From: JAIOZK01 sp964468645
GTDB taxonomy: Bacteria > Bacteroidota > Bacteroidia > Bacteroidales > JAIOZK01
Reading direction: 5' to 3'
DNA length: 64,000 nt
Assembly: GCA_964468645.1 (NCBI GenBank)
Contig: CAYXUU010000005.1
Span: forward strand, 62,001-126,000
Shown here: positions 16,757 through 24,714 of the stretch, piece after piece
Layout: every line of letters begins with the position of its first letter
How positions within the stretch are numbered: position 1 is the first letter of the stretch
Notes under the pieces: model-generated
Database searches by the model: none
What the model was told of the DNA's origin: nothing
The model's input: only the letters and a program-made list of their open reading frames with translations
Position numbers and translations under genes: made by a program

Positions 16757-17238
16757 AAATCACAAATAACAAGCACCAAATTTCAAATAAATCCCAATGA
16801 CTGAAATTCAAAATTCCAAACGGGGTTATGATCTGGAGGATAGGACCCTTCAGTTTGCAAAGGATATCAGATTATTCGTTAAGAATTTGCCCAGAACTAT
16901 TGCAAATATTGAAGATATAAAACAACTGATTAAAGCCTCAGGATCAGTTGGGGCAAATTATATTGAAGCAAATGAATCCTTAAGTAAAAAGGATTTTTTG
17001 ATGAGAATCAAGATTTCCCGGAAAGAATCCAAAGAGTGTGCTTATTGGTTAAGATTAATCAAAGAAACAAATGATTTGAAGAATGCTCGGCAAGCAGAAG
17101 GATTAGTAAATGAGGCTATTGAATTAAAGAAAATATTTTCTGCGATTATTGATAAATCGGCGTAACGCGTGTTTTGGTCATTCGTATTTTGAATTTGGGA
17201 TTTATTTGTTATTTGGGATTTGTATTTTGGAATTTGAA
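16757..17238 (+). mobile_element. IVS-like element: inverted repeat enclosing a four-helix-bundle gene
   Basis: The left arm (16757-16812: ATCACAAATAAC, TTTCAAATAAATCCC, CAAAATTCCAAAC) and the right arm (17171-17238: ATTTTGAATTTGGGATTTAT, TTTGTTATTTGGGATT) are imperfect reverse complements. The transcript would fold as a long stem with the gene as its loop, the architecture of intervening sequences inserted in 23S rRNA. Here it lies in an ordinary intergenic space between the repressor and the nuclease gene. The left arm encodes the first residues of the protein. Confidence 0.65.
16797..17165 (+). CDS. Four helix bundle protein, S23/IVP family
   Basis: A 122-residue, intact member of the family encoded by 23S rRNA intervening sequences and related to Avd of diversity-generating retroelements. 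Diagnostic text: YDLEDRTLQFAKDIRLFVKN, then IKASGSVGANYIEANES and FLMRIKISRKESKECAYWLR. These small basic helical proteins form pentamers and are thought to bind nucleic acid; their role outside rRNA is unknown. The ATG at 16797 lies inside the left inverted arm. No reverse transcriptase or rRNA is nearby. Confidence 0.9.
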   Translation: MTEIQNSKRGYDLEDRTLQFAKDIRLFVKNLPRTIANIEDIKQLIKASGSVGANYIEANESLSKKDFLMRIKISRKESKECAYWLRLIKETNDLKNARQAEGLVNEAIELKKIFSAIIDKSA

Positions 17239-17264
17239 CAAAACCTAAACACTCTTTTGCGGAT

Positions 17265-18611
17265 ATGTATGCTATTATCGATGTAGAAACAACCGGCCTT
17301 AACGCCCGAACAGAAAAGATTACTGAAATAGCAATCTATATCCACGACGGGAATAAAATCATTGATGAATTTATCACACTGATCAATCCTGAAGTAAGAA
17401 TATCATACCAGATTACAGCATTAACCGGTATTAACAATAAGATGGTTGCTGAGTCACCAAAGTTTTACGAGGTTGCAAAGCAAATCGTAGAGATCACTGA
17501 AGATAAAATCATCGTTGGCCATAACGTGAATTTTGATTATGGTTTTATCAGGCATGAATTTAAACGCCTGGGCTATGATTTTAAAAGAAAAACACTGTGT
17601 ACATGCAAACTCAGCAGAAAAGCTTTTCCCCATCGAAGGTCTTATGGACTCGGTAAACTTTGCCGTGAACTGAATATCCCGAATCATGCACGACACCGTG
17701 CATCAGGTGATGCACTGGCAACAGCTATACTATTTGAGATGATCATGGTTGTAGATAATGACCTCATCGAAAAGCCACTGAAATCACTCAATACCCGGCT
17801 CAGTAAATCATTTATAGATAAACTGCCTGAAGCAACCGGTGTGTATTATTTCCACAACGATAAGGGAGAGGTTATTTACATTGGTAAAAGCAATAATATC
17901 AAATCACGCGTACTATCACATCTCAGCAACAACCTTTCCAAAAGTGCCATTGAAATGCGTGAAGAAACCGCTGATATTACCTATGCTAACACAGGTAGCG
18001 AATTAATAGCCCTTTTGCTGGAATCGGATGAGATCAAAAAGCAAATGCCTCCTTATAACCGTGCTCAACGGAAGTCGAGGTACAATTGGGGCCTTTACTC
18101 CTGGGAAGATGATAGCGGATATACCCGCTTAAAGATCATACAAATACTAGAAGCAGTAGCCCCCATTACTTCCTACGCTTCCAGGGCTGATGCAAGAAAT
18201 CAGCTGTTTGATATGGTCGAAAAATATAATCTGTGTCAGAAATTATGCGGATTGTATGAAAGTGCAGGTGCTTGTTTCCAATATCAGATAAGGGAATGTT
18301 ATGGGGCCTGTGTGGATAAAGAAGATCCTAAAAATTATAACCTGAGGATTAATGAAGCCCTGGCTCATTTTCTGCTTCCATGTCAGAGTTGTTATATCAT
18401 CGACAAAGGAAGGAATAAAGATGAAAAATCAGTCGTTAAAATTGAAAACGGAAAATATATGGGTTTTGGATATTTGAGTAACAATGCTCCGGTAAACAAT
18501 AATGGATTATTTAATGATGTAATTAAAAATTATCCGGATAATAAAGATGTACAACAGATCCTCAGAACATATTTAAGACATAAGCAGGTTGAAAAGATTA
18601 TTGAATTTTGA
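17265..18611 (+). CDS. DnaQ-like exonuclease fused to UvrC-type GIY-YIG endonuclease
   Basis: 448 residues. Residues 1-165 are a DEDDh 3'-5' exonuclease: DVETTG (Asp6, Glu8), HNVNFDYGF and HRASGDA supply the acidic residues and His. Residues ~185-275 are a GIY-YIG nuclease domain like the N-terminus of UvrC or Cho (GVYYFHNDKGEVIYIGKS). A Cys-containing region follows (CQKLCGLYESAGACFQYQIR, CYGAC), as in UvrC/Cho homologues. The fusion would join end-trimming with a repair-type incision and fits the neighbouring translesion polymerases. It is probably transcribed alone, starting after the IVS-like element. Confidence 0.9.
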   Translation: MYAIIDVETTGLNARTEKITEIAIYIHDGNKIIDEFITLINPEVRISYQITALTGINNKMVAESPKFYEVAKQIVEITEDKIIVGHNVNFDYGFIRHEFKRLGYDFKRKTLCTCKLSRKAFPHRRSYGLGKLCRELNIPNHARHRASGDALATAILFEMIMVVDNDLIEKPLKSLNTRLSKSFIDKLPEATGVYYFHNDKGEVIYIGKSNNIKSRVLSHLSNNLSKSAIEMREETADITYANTGSELIALLLESDEIKKQMPPYNRAQRKSRYNWGLYSWEDDSGYTRLKIIQILEAVAPITSYASRADARNQLFDMVEKYNLCQKLCGLYESAGACFQYQIRECYGACVDKEDPKNYNLRINEALAHFLLPCQSCYIIDKGRNKDEKSVVKIENGKYMGFGYLSNNAPVNNNGLFNDVIKNYPDNKDVQQILRTYLRHKQVEKIIEF

Positions 18612-18695
18612 TCTTACCAGGGGATAATTGCAGGTTAACTTAAAGTATTAGACATACACTTGACAGCCTTTTTTATCAGGTTTAAGGTATTAATT

Positions 18696-18726
18696 TTGAC
18701 TTATCAATTGAATAGGTATATATTTA
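18696..18726 (+). promoter_or_regulatory. Bacteroidetes-type promoter
   Basis: A -33 TTG (18696-18698), a 20-bp spacer and a -7 TATATTTA (18719-18726; one base off TAnnTTTG). Transcription would begin near 18733, directly at TGTTCAAAACCCAAG, which resembles units 3 and 5 of the repeat array at 10868-10961. Confidence 0.5.
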
Positions 18727-18732
18727 CAATTG

Positions 18733-18818
18733 TTCAAAACCCAAGGTTACTAATTAAGAACATTGAAAGGCCCGCGAATAATTAGTGTTTAATTTCACGT
18801 GGGTCTTTTTTTTTCTTT
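18733..18818 (+). ncRNA. Candidate ~85-nt small RNA or attenuated leader
   Basis: A promoter-like element ends at 18726 and an intrinsic terminator closes at 18818, leaving a short transcript without an obvious open frame. It precedes the LytS/LytTR genes by ~80 bp. It could be a free small RNA, or a leader whose terminator modulates read-through into the kinase gene. No known RNA family was recognised. Confidence 0.35.
18766..18818 (+). terminator. Intrinsic terminator upstream of the lytS-like gene
   Basis: Stem AAAGGCCCGCG / CGTGGGTCTTT with two G-T pairs, a loop of about 20 bases and a run of nine T residues. It may also end read-through from the nuclease gene, whose stop is 155 bases upstream. 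Confidence 0.75.
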
Positions 18819-18900
18819 TTTTTCTACAAAAAATATTTCTTATTTTGCAAATGTATAATATAAATAATAATGGATTATAAACCATTAATTCTGATTTCAT

Positions 18901-19962
18901 ATGCACAGTAAGGCGATACATAAACACGAGCATAGATTACTTATTTTATCATCAATACTGGTAGCCTTAATATATACACTTCCTTTTTTATCAGGTATTT
19001 TTCGTTCATCCTCCGAATCGACCAATCCATTCTTCAATACACAAATGATCATTAACCGTTCATTGTATGGCTTTTGTAACAGCCTGATTTCAATGTTGAT
19101 TTTTACGTATTTTAATTACTTCTGGAGAAGAAAAATACTCCCTGTCAGGATCAAAAAAGTATATAGAATATTAATTATCTTTTTATATAATGTAGTTCTT
19201 GTTTTTATATTAATTCTAATTGCTGTTTATGCAAATGAATTTACCTTTGGAAATAAAGGTGGTTTTCAATGGACTTTCTTTTTTTATTTGTGGAAATATC
19301 TTTTCCTAAACCCGGTTGGAATACTTATAGCTAATATACTTAACTTAATCGTTAAAACCAGGAATTACGAAATAGAAAACATTAAATTAAAAGAAGAAAA
19401 TCTTGCTGTTCAACTACAGACGTTAAGAAACCAGGTTAATCCACATTTCTTATTTAATACTCTAAATACCCTGAGTTCGGTGATCAGGGTTGGTAAAAAA
19501 CAGGATGGATTGAAATTTGTGGATGACCTTTCCAGTGTTTACAGGTATATTCTGGAAAGTGATAAAAATAACCTTGTAGGCCTTAAAAATGAACTTGATT
19601 TTCTCAATTCTTATATATTCATGCTTAATAAACGGTTTAGTGATAATTTTGTAATAAATATTGATATTCCTGACGGAATTATGGATTCAAAAATTCCACC
19701 TATGGTCCTGCAGGCCTTGGTTGAGAATGCCGTAAAACATAATGAAATCTCACATGTCTCACCATTACAGGTGGAGATATATGTGGAAAAAGACTTTATA
19801 ATTGTTAAGAATAATCTTAAGGAAAAAATCAGCGAGGAGGAAAAACTCGGATTAGGATTACCAAACCTGATCAAAAGATATAAATTATTATCCAATAAGG
19901 ATGTTATCATTAATCAGAGGGAAAATTCATTTTTTGTAATGTTGCCAGTTATCAGATCATGA
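18901..19962 (+). CDS. LytS-type sensor histidine kinase
   Basis: 353 residues with four predicted membrane helices (about 13-32, 56-75, 88-111, 122-151), then a coiled linker and the His_kinase domain PF06580. The phosphoacceptor His182 is in QVNPHFLFNTLNTLSS. The ATPase part shows ALVENAVKHN (N box) and LGLGLPNL (G box). No extracellular sensor domain is visible, so the signal is presumably sensed in or at the membrane. The stop overlaps the response-regulator start by four bases, giving translational coupling. Confidence 0.93.
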   Translation: MHSKAIHKHEHRLLILSSILVALIYTLPFLSGIFRSSSESTNPFFNTQMIINRSLYGFCNSLISMLIFTYFNYFWRRKILPVRIKKVYRILIIFLYNVVLVFILILIAVYANEFTFGNKGGFQWTFFFYLWKYLFLNPVGILIANILNLIVKTRNYEIENIKLKEENLAVQLQTLRNQVNPHFLFNTLNTLSSVIRVGKKQDGLKFVDDLSSVYRYILESDKNNLVGLKNELDFLNSYIFMLNKRFSDNFVINIDIPDGIMDSKIPPMVLQALVENAVKHNEISHVSPLQVEIYVEKDFIIVKNNLKEKISEEEKLGLGLPNLIKRYKLLSNKDVIINQRENSFFVMLPVIRS

Positions 19963-20726
19963 GAATTATTATTGTTGAAGATGAATTTGGTGCAGCTCAA
20001 AACATGCTTGCTGTTATAAACGAGGTAGATTCGGGCATAAACATTGAAGCAGTTCTGGAGAGTGTTGAAGCTACAGTTAATTGGATCAATAATAATCCTA
20101 AGCCTGACCTTGGCTTTTTTGACATTCAGCTAGCTGATGATAATGTATTTAGGGTCTTTGAACGGACCAAGGTAAATTTTCCCGTAGTTTTTACAACCGC
20201 CTATAATGAGTATGCCATTCAGGCTTTTAAGGTTAATAGTATTGATTATATACTGAAACCCGTAAGTAATGATTCAGTTAGGTTTGCAATTAACAAATAT
20301 CACAATCTAAAAAATTTCAGCAAGGGGTTTGGAGAAAATAAACTTGATAAAATATTAAAAAAGATCAAAGGTCTAGAACATAGGAATTACAAAAGATCAT
20401 TCCTCGTTCATTACAAAGATCAATTGTTGCCTGTTGAAGTAGAAGCAATTGCTTATTTCTATATTGGGTTTGGAACTGTTTATGGTGTTACAAAAGATAA
20501 AAAACGCTATGTGCTGAACCAGAATCTTGATGACCTTGAACATCTGCTGGATCCAGAAATCTTTTTCCGGGCAAACAGACAATTGATCGTTTCCAGAAAG
20601 GCCATTAAAGAGATCAACCTGTATTTCAATGGTAGATTAAGTTTGAAGATATTGCCGGAATTTTCAGAACAAATCATAATCAGCAAGGCAAGGGTACCCG
20701 AGTTGAAAAAATGGCTGGATGGTTGA
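19959..20726 (+). CDS. LytTR-family response regulator
   Basis: 255 residues: a receiver domain at 1-120 (VEDE acidic pocket, phosphoacceptor Asp55 in FFDIQLAD, conserved FTTAYNEYAIQAF and DYILKP), then a LytTR DNA-binding domain at ~145-253 (FLVHYKDQLLPVEVEAIAYF, FFRANRQLIVSRKAI). Members bind short direct repeats spaced about two helical turns. A candidate target, the five-repeat array upstream of the giant surface protein, lies 8 kb away, and a single similar word lies upstream of this operon at 18731-18745. The regulon itself is inferred. Confidence 0.93.
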   Translation: MRIIIVEDEFGAAQNMLAVINEVDSGINIEAVLESVEATVNWINNNPKPDLGFFDIQLADDNVFRVFERTKVNFPVVFTTAYNEYAIQAFKVNSIDYILKPVSNDSVRFAINKYHNLKNFSKGFGENKLDKILKKIKGLEHRNYKRSFLVHYKDQLLPVEVEAIAYFYIGFGTVYGVTKDKKRYVLNQNLDDLEHLLDPEIFFRANRQLIVSRKAIKEINLYFNGRLSLKILPEFSEQIIISKARVPELKKWLDG

Positions 20727-20749
20727 TGTTGTCCCGGGTTGGGATTAAA

Positions 20750-21259
20750 TCAGAATCCACAAACCTTATTGAACAGGCTTAACAATCTTTTACTGATTCG
20801 AAATCTTCTATTAGAAAGATACACCCTGGTGATATTTCCATCATGAATCTGATTTCCACTGTTCCGGGCAAAAAGTAATCCGCAATAAATGTTGAAACAC
20901 AGGCTTTTTAAACCATCATCTGGAACATATCTTTTTCCATTTACCATGATCACCCTCCCTATTACACAACTGGCTTCAATAAGCGCATCAGAATAAGCCA
21001 GGTTATCACCCTTTGTCATGATCAAATCATTCCCTGGAAAGATTTTAAGCAACCTGTGTATAAAAAGCTGATCATTTTTTAAAAATGCTATGATCTCACC
21101 CTGTCTGTAATTTGCTTTTTCAGCGCTTTGCAGTTGTAGCAGATCGCCCATTTTAATAAGTGGCTTCATGCTATGGCCGCCAGCTTTTACTTTTACCTCA
21201 TGACCATCAGCAAGTTGTGAGCAAATCAGTTTCAGTTTTATCTCATCTGCCTGGTTCAT
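20750..21259 (-). CDS. S26/S24 signal-peptidase-like protein of RiPP cluster
   Basis: 169 residues. It has the pattern of ER/archaeal-type signal peptidases: GHSMKP with nucleophile candidate Ser30, FIHRLLKI with His68, and TKGDN (84-86) supplying the Asp. There is no clear N-terminal membrane anchor, which is unusual for a leader peptidase but common in S24/S26-like proteins of peptide clusters. A basic C-terminus follows. The gene overlaps the upstream nucleotidyltransferase gene by four bases and is the last gene of the minus-strand operon. A role in removing the precursor leader is plausible but unproven. Confidence 0.75.
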   Translation of the reverse strand: MNQADEIKLKLICSQLADGHEVKVKAGGHSMKPLIKMGDLLQLQSAEKANYRQGEIIAFLKNDQLFIHRLLKIFPGNDLIMTKGDNLAYSDALIEASCVIGRVIMVNGKRYVPDDGLKSLCFNIYCGLLFARNSGNQIHDGNITRVYLSNRRFRISKRLLSLFNKVCGF

Positions 21260-22491
21260 TCAAAATGCCTCCACTTAAATAAACGCAATCCAACCGAAAT
21301 AGTTAATATGAGGTAATATAAAAAGCCGATGCTTAACAATACAGGAAAAAAAATTGAATAGATGGATCGCATAAGGTAGAAAAACGACTTTGGCCCCAGA
21401 AACAGACGCTTTGTATATGCTGTCTTCACCCTGTCTGCATCCGGAAAGAACCTGTCGGTAATGAACTTCATCTTTTTTCTGCTTCCGTAAAGCAGGGCAA
21501 GTTTAAACAGTGTTGTTAACATCCTTTTGCTAAGGTTTTTCTTATATGCCAGGATGCCAAACAACCTTGGAGGATAAACATAATATTGCATCCAGGTATG
21601 CTGTAGCAGGTTGTAATTCGCTGCTCCGGTAAAAGTAAGGAATGATAATTCCTTGTCAAACGCCCAATTCAAGATTGCTGAAATGCTGATCATGATATGT
21701 TCGAGGCCTGTCTTTTGAATCTGCTCAATAATATAATTCTGGTCAAGGCTATCCTCATATTTTTCAACATAATAATACAGGTCAAAAATCCACTTGACAT
21801 CGATCTCAAAGTTTAAATGAAAGGCGAGATGGTAAATTGCATACAGAAATTCATCCTCCTTGCTTAACCTGTATGCATTGATATCATCATAACTGATTAT
21901 CTCTTTGCGGCTCCAGATGAGATCATTATCTAATTTAAAATACCTGTCGGTATAGGGATTGGCATTTAAGCGGGTAACAATATCAATACTGATTTTTATC
22001 TTTTCATTATAGGCTGTAAATTTTATGCTTGTTTCCTGATCCCCGCTTCCGAAATCGGGTGTAAAACCAAGGTTGGCAAGTTCATTAATGAATTTAATTT
22101 TATCTTTTTCATGGATCAGAAAATCAAAATCAACAAAAGTTCTCATACTGATATCATCATAAAGATGATTTATAAGAGAGATCCCTTTCAAAACCACAAC
22201 ATCGATTTTTCTTTCCTCAAAATGAGCAAGAACCTGCTTTAGGTGATTCAGATAATACAGGTTGTTGAAAAGAAGCTCATTCTTGATCTTTGACAGTTCC
22301 TGAATAAGTTCAGAATCTGCCTTAATTTCTTCCGGATACTTTTTGGGAAAAAACTGGCTTACCCCATGCTCTTTCAGTAAGGGTAAAAGTTTCTTTAGCT
22401 TGCCGGTATCAATGTTTTTGAAACACTGAAACAGGTCATCAAAGCTTTTAAAATCATCGGACCTGTATTTCGGGATCAAGGTTCTTCTCAT
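21256..22491 (-). CDS. NTP_transf_5 family nucleotidyltransferase of RiPP cluster
   Basis: 411 residues. The central motif KGISLINHLYDDISMRTFVD, continuing FDFLI, matches the uncharacterised nucleotidyltransferase family PF14907 (NTP_transf_5), with the D-x-D metal pair in VDFDFLI. Hydrophobic segments near the C-terminus (SIFFPVLLSIGFLYYLILTI) suggest membrane association. Members recur in lasso-peptide and other RiPP clusters beside HPrK-like kinases, but their reaction is not established. The start overlaps the preceding S26-like gene by 38 bases, so the operon is tightly packed. Confidence 0.8.
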   Translation of the reverse strand: MRRTLIPKYRSDDFKSFDDLFQCFKNIDTGKLKKLLPLLKEHGVSQFFPKKYPEEIKADSELIQELSKIKNELLFNNLYYLNHLKQVLAHFEERKIDVVVLKGISLINHLYDDISMRTFVDFDFLIHEKDKIKFINELANLGFTPDFGSGDQETSIKFTAYNEKIKISIDIVTRLNANPYTDRYFKLDNDLIWSRKEIISYDDINAYRLSKEDEFLYAIYHLAFHLNFEIDVKWIFDLYYYVEKYEDSLDQNYIIEQIQKTGLEHIMISISAILNWAFDKELSFLTFTGAANYNLLQHTWMQYYVYPPRLFGILAYKKNLSKRMLTTLFKLALLYGSRKKMKFITDRFFPDADRVKTAYTKRLFLGPKSFFYLMRSIYSIFFPVLLSIGFLYYLILTISVGLRLFKWRHFE

Positions 22492-22993
22492 CAGTTTTGC
22501 CAGTTATCTTAACAAGTTTTAATAGTCGCTTAATAAATGATCTCCTCAGGTTTTGAAAAAAGGGCCTGTAAAAAAATCCACTATTGTCATATTGAACTGT
22601 TCTTTTAATTGATAGTCGTGCAATATTTCTGTTTATCCTTGCTGAGATCTTATTATTGATGTTGATGATAGTACCTTGATGGCTGACCATAACAACTCTG
22701 GCAATAATATCTTCACGGGCAAATTCAAAAGGCCCCTTTTCTGATATATCAGCTTTTGTTCTGTATTTCGAACCAGAGATCTCAATTATTCTCTGAACGA
22801 TAAACATTTTATGTGATGTGGTTGCAACAAGGTCTCCTATTTTCAGGTTATCATTCGGTATTTTCATGCAGATCATATCCCCGTTGCAAATTAATGGTGC
22901 GGAGGTGGTTGCCAGTATTCCGGTCCAGAGATATCCCTTTTTATTAAGTATATCCAGGGCCAGTTTCATTTCAGTTGTGTATTCGAGTTGCAT
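22454..22993 (-). CDS. Degenerate S26/S24 peptidase-like protein
   Basis: 179 residues, colinear with the 20750-21259 protein over the core: TSAPLICNGDM aligns with HSMKPLIKMGD, and FIVQRIIEI with FIHRLLKI. The catalytic His position is Gln67, the TKGDN motif reads TKADIS, and the active-site loop is one residue shorter, so it is probably catalytically inactive. It may partner the active-looking paralogue or bind the modified peptide. A long basic C-terminal helix follows. It lies 10 bases after the ABC transporter gene in the same operon. Confidence 0.65.
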   Translation of the reverse strand: MQLEYTTEMKLALDILNKKGYLWTGILATTSAPLICNGDMICMKIPNDNLKIGDLVATTSHKMFIVQRIIEISGSKYRTKADISEKGPFEFAREDIIARVVMVSHQGTIININNKISARINRNIARLSIKRTVQYDNSGFFYRPFFQNLRRSFIKRLLKLVKITGKTDEKNLDPEIQVR

Positions 22994-23003
22994 TTAATCC
23001 TGA

Positions 23004-24674
23004 TTAAGCTTCATTTATTTGTCCGTTTTCAATATTGAATATCCTGTCAATCCCTGATAGTGTAGATAAACGATGGGTGATAATGATCAATGTTTTATCT
23101 TCCGATAATTTAAACACCTCATTTTTGATATCTGACTCAGTTTCATAATCCAGGGAGGAGGTAGCTTCATCGAAGATAACAATCGGGGCATTTCTCAATA
23201 AAGCCCTGGCAATCGTAATCCGTTGTCTTTCACCACCTGAAAGCATGGTTCCCCTGTCACCCACTAGTGTAGAATAAGCTTCCGGCATTTTGCTAACAAA
23301 TGAATGTACCTGTGCTTTTTTGCTGGCAGCAATGATCTCCTCCTCTGTACTTCCCAGTTTGCCAATGCCAATGTTATATTTTATGGTTTCGTTGAATAAG
23401 ATCGGTTCCTGTGAAATATAAGAGAACATATCGAAGAGGTCATGATGGTTGATGTCCTTATACTCAACGTCATCAATAAAGATACTTCCTGTTTGTGGTT
23501 GATTCAGACCCAGAAGAAGGTTGATTATTGTTGATTTTCCTGTTCCTGTTTTACCTGTGAATGCGACTTTTTCCCCTTTGTTGATTTTAATATTTACATT
23601 TTTCAGGATAGTGATTTTACCATTATAGGAGAATGAAAGATTATTAATGGAGATCCCGTTTTTAAACTCCTTCATCCTTGATCCCGTATCCCTGATACTA
23701 TCTTCTTCATCTTTAAGCATACTATCTAATCGCTGATATCCAGGCATTGCAGATTGTATGGCATTATAGGAGTTAAAAAGGGCTTTTGCCGGTTGATAGA
23801 ATTTAAACAGCGCTGTGAGAAAAGCAACCAGTCCACCCACAGTCAGATCACCTGATTGTACCTGGTCAACACCAAAATAAAGGATAAGCCCAATACCCAT
23901 GAAAGAAGCGAGATCATTAACAGGGCCCACAATTTTTGCGATCATATTTGATCTCAGCGTATTGTCTGCAATCCTGAGATTAAAAGCCTTGTATTTGTCT
24001 CTGAAATGGTTGATGAGGTTATAGGTTTTAATGACCAGGTAACCATACATCGATTCATAAAGGATATTCGTTGATTGTCCGTAATCACGTAAATACTTAT
24101 GACTGAGTTTCCGCAGCCAGTTACCTACCCTTATCAGGGGTAAAATAAAAATGGGATAGGCAAACAGACAGATCAGGGCAAATTTCCAGTTAAGATAAAA
24201 AAGGATAACGATGATGGAAATCAGTGAAAACAATTGCTTTGCCAGATTCAGCGAAATAATATTGATGAGTGAACTGAAGTTTGAGGTGTCGATATAAAAC
24301 CTCGAAAGCACCTCACCGGCCTGTTGTCTGGAATTAATATGCCTGTATCTGTTTAATACAACATTATAAAGGCGGTCTTTTATTTCAATAATAATAGCAT
24401 TAGAAGTTTTGTTCTGAATGTAGGTTTGAATAAAATCTATGATGGTCTGTGCAAAGAATATTCCGAATATGATCAGGAGGGTTTGCCAGATTTCCTCACT
24501 GTTATTTTCAAGGAATCCTTCATCAAGCAGTTTCTTTATAAAAACAAAGGTGAGTCCGACAAGTGCTGAGTAAAGAGGGGAGAGAAGGTTCAGTAAAATA
24601 ATCTTGCCCCTGTATTTTTTAAGGTAGGTCCAAACCGATCTGAATGTTTTTATATTGAAACGATTACCCTTCAT
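23004..24674 (-). CDS. ABC exporter (fused permease and ATPase) of RiPP cluster
   Basis: 556 residues from MKGNRFNIKTF; the longer frame to 24758 would overlap the sulfotransferase gene and adds no conserved sequence. Six membrane helices (to about residue 300) precede an ATPase with Walker A GKTGTGKST, signature LSGGERQR and Walker B IVIFDEATSSLD. No N-terminal C39 peptidase domain is present, so leader cleavage must be done by another protein. Half-transporters of this type act as homodimers in the inner membrane. It most likely exports the cluster's modified peptide. Confidence 0.9.
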   Translation of the reverse strand: MKGNRFNIKTFRSVWTYLKKYRGKIILLNLLSPLYSALVGLTFVFIKKLLDEGFLENNSEEIWQTLLIIFGIFFAQTIIDFIQTYIQNKTSNAIIIEIKDRLYNVVLNRYRHINSRQQAGEVLSRFYIDTSNFSSLINIISLNLAKQLFSLISIIVILFYLNWKFALICLFAYPIFILPLIRVGNWLRKLSHKYLRDYGQSTNILYESMYGYLVIKTYNLINHFRDKYKAFNLRIADNTLRSNMIAKIVGPVNDLASFMGIGLILYFGVDQVQSGDLTVGGLVAFLTALFKFYQPAKALFNSYNAIQSAMPGYQRLDSMLKDEEDSIRDTGSRMKEFKNGISINNLSFSYNGKITILKNVNIKINKGEKVAFTGKTGTGKSTIINLLLGLNQPQTGSIFIDDVEYKDINHHDLFDMFSYISQEPILFNETIKYNIGIGKLGSTEEEIIAASKKAQVHSFVSKMPEAYSTLVGDRGTMLSGGERQRITIARALLRNAPIVIFDEATSSLDYETESDIKNEVFKLSEDKTLIIITHRLSTLSGIDRIFNIENGQINEA

Positions 24675-24714
24675 TGAGTTTCTCTGTATGTCACACACCA
24701 ACCACAAACTTTTA

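Noticed and set aside
16757..17238. A diversity-generating retroelement because of the Avd-like protein.
   Set aside because: No reverse transcriptase, template repeat or variable repeat is present; the protein matches the rRNA-IVS family.
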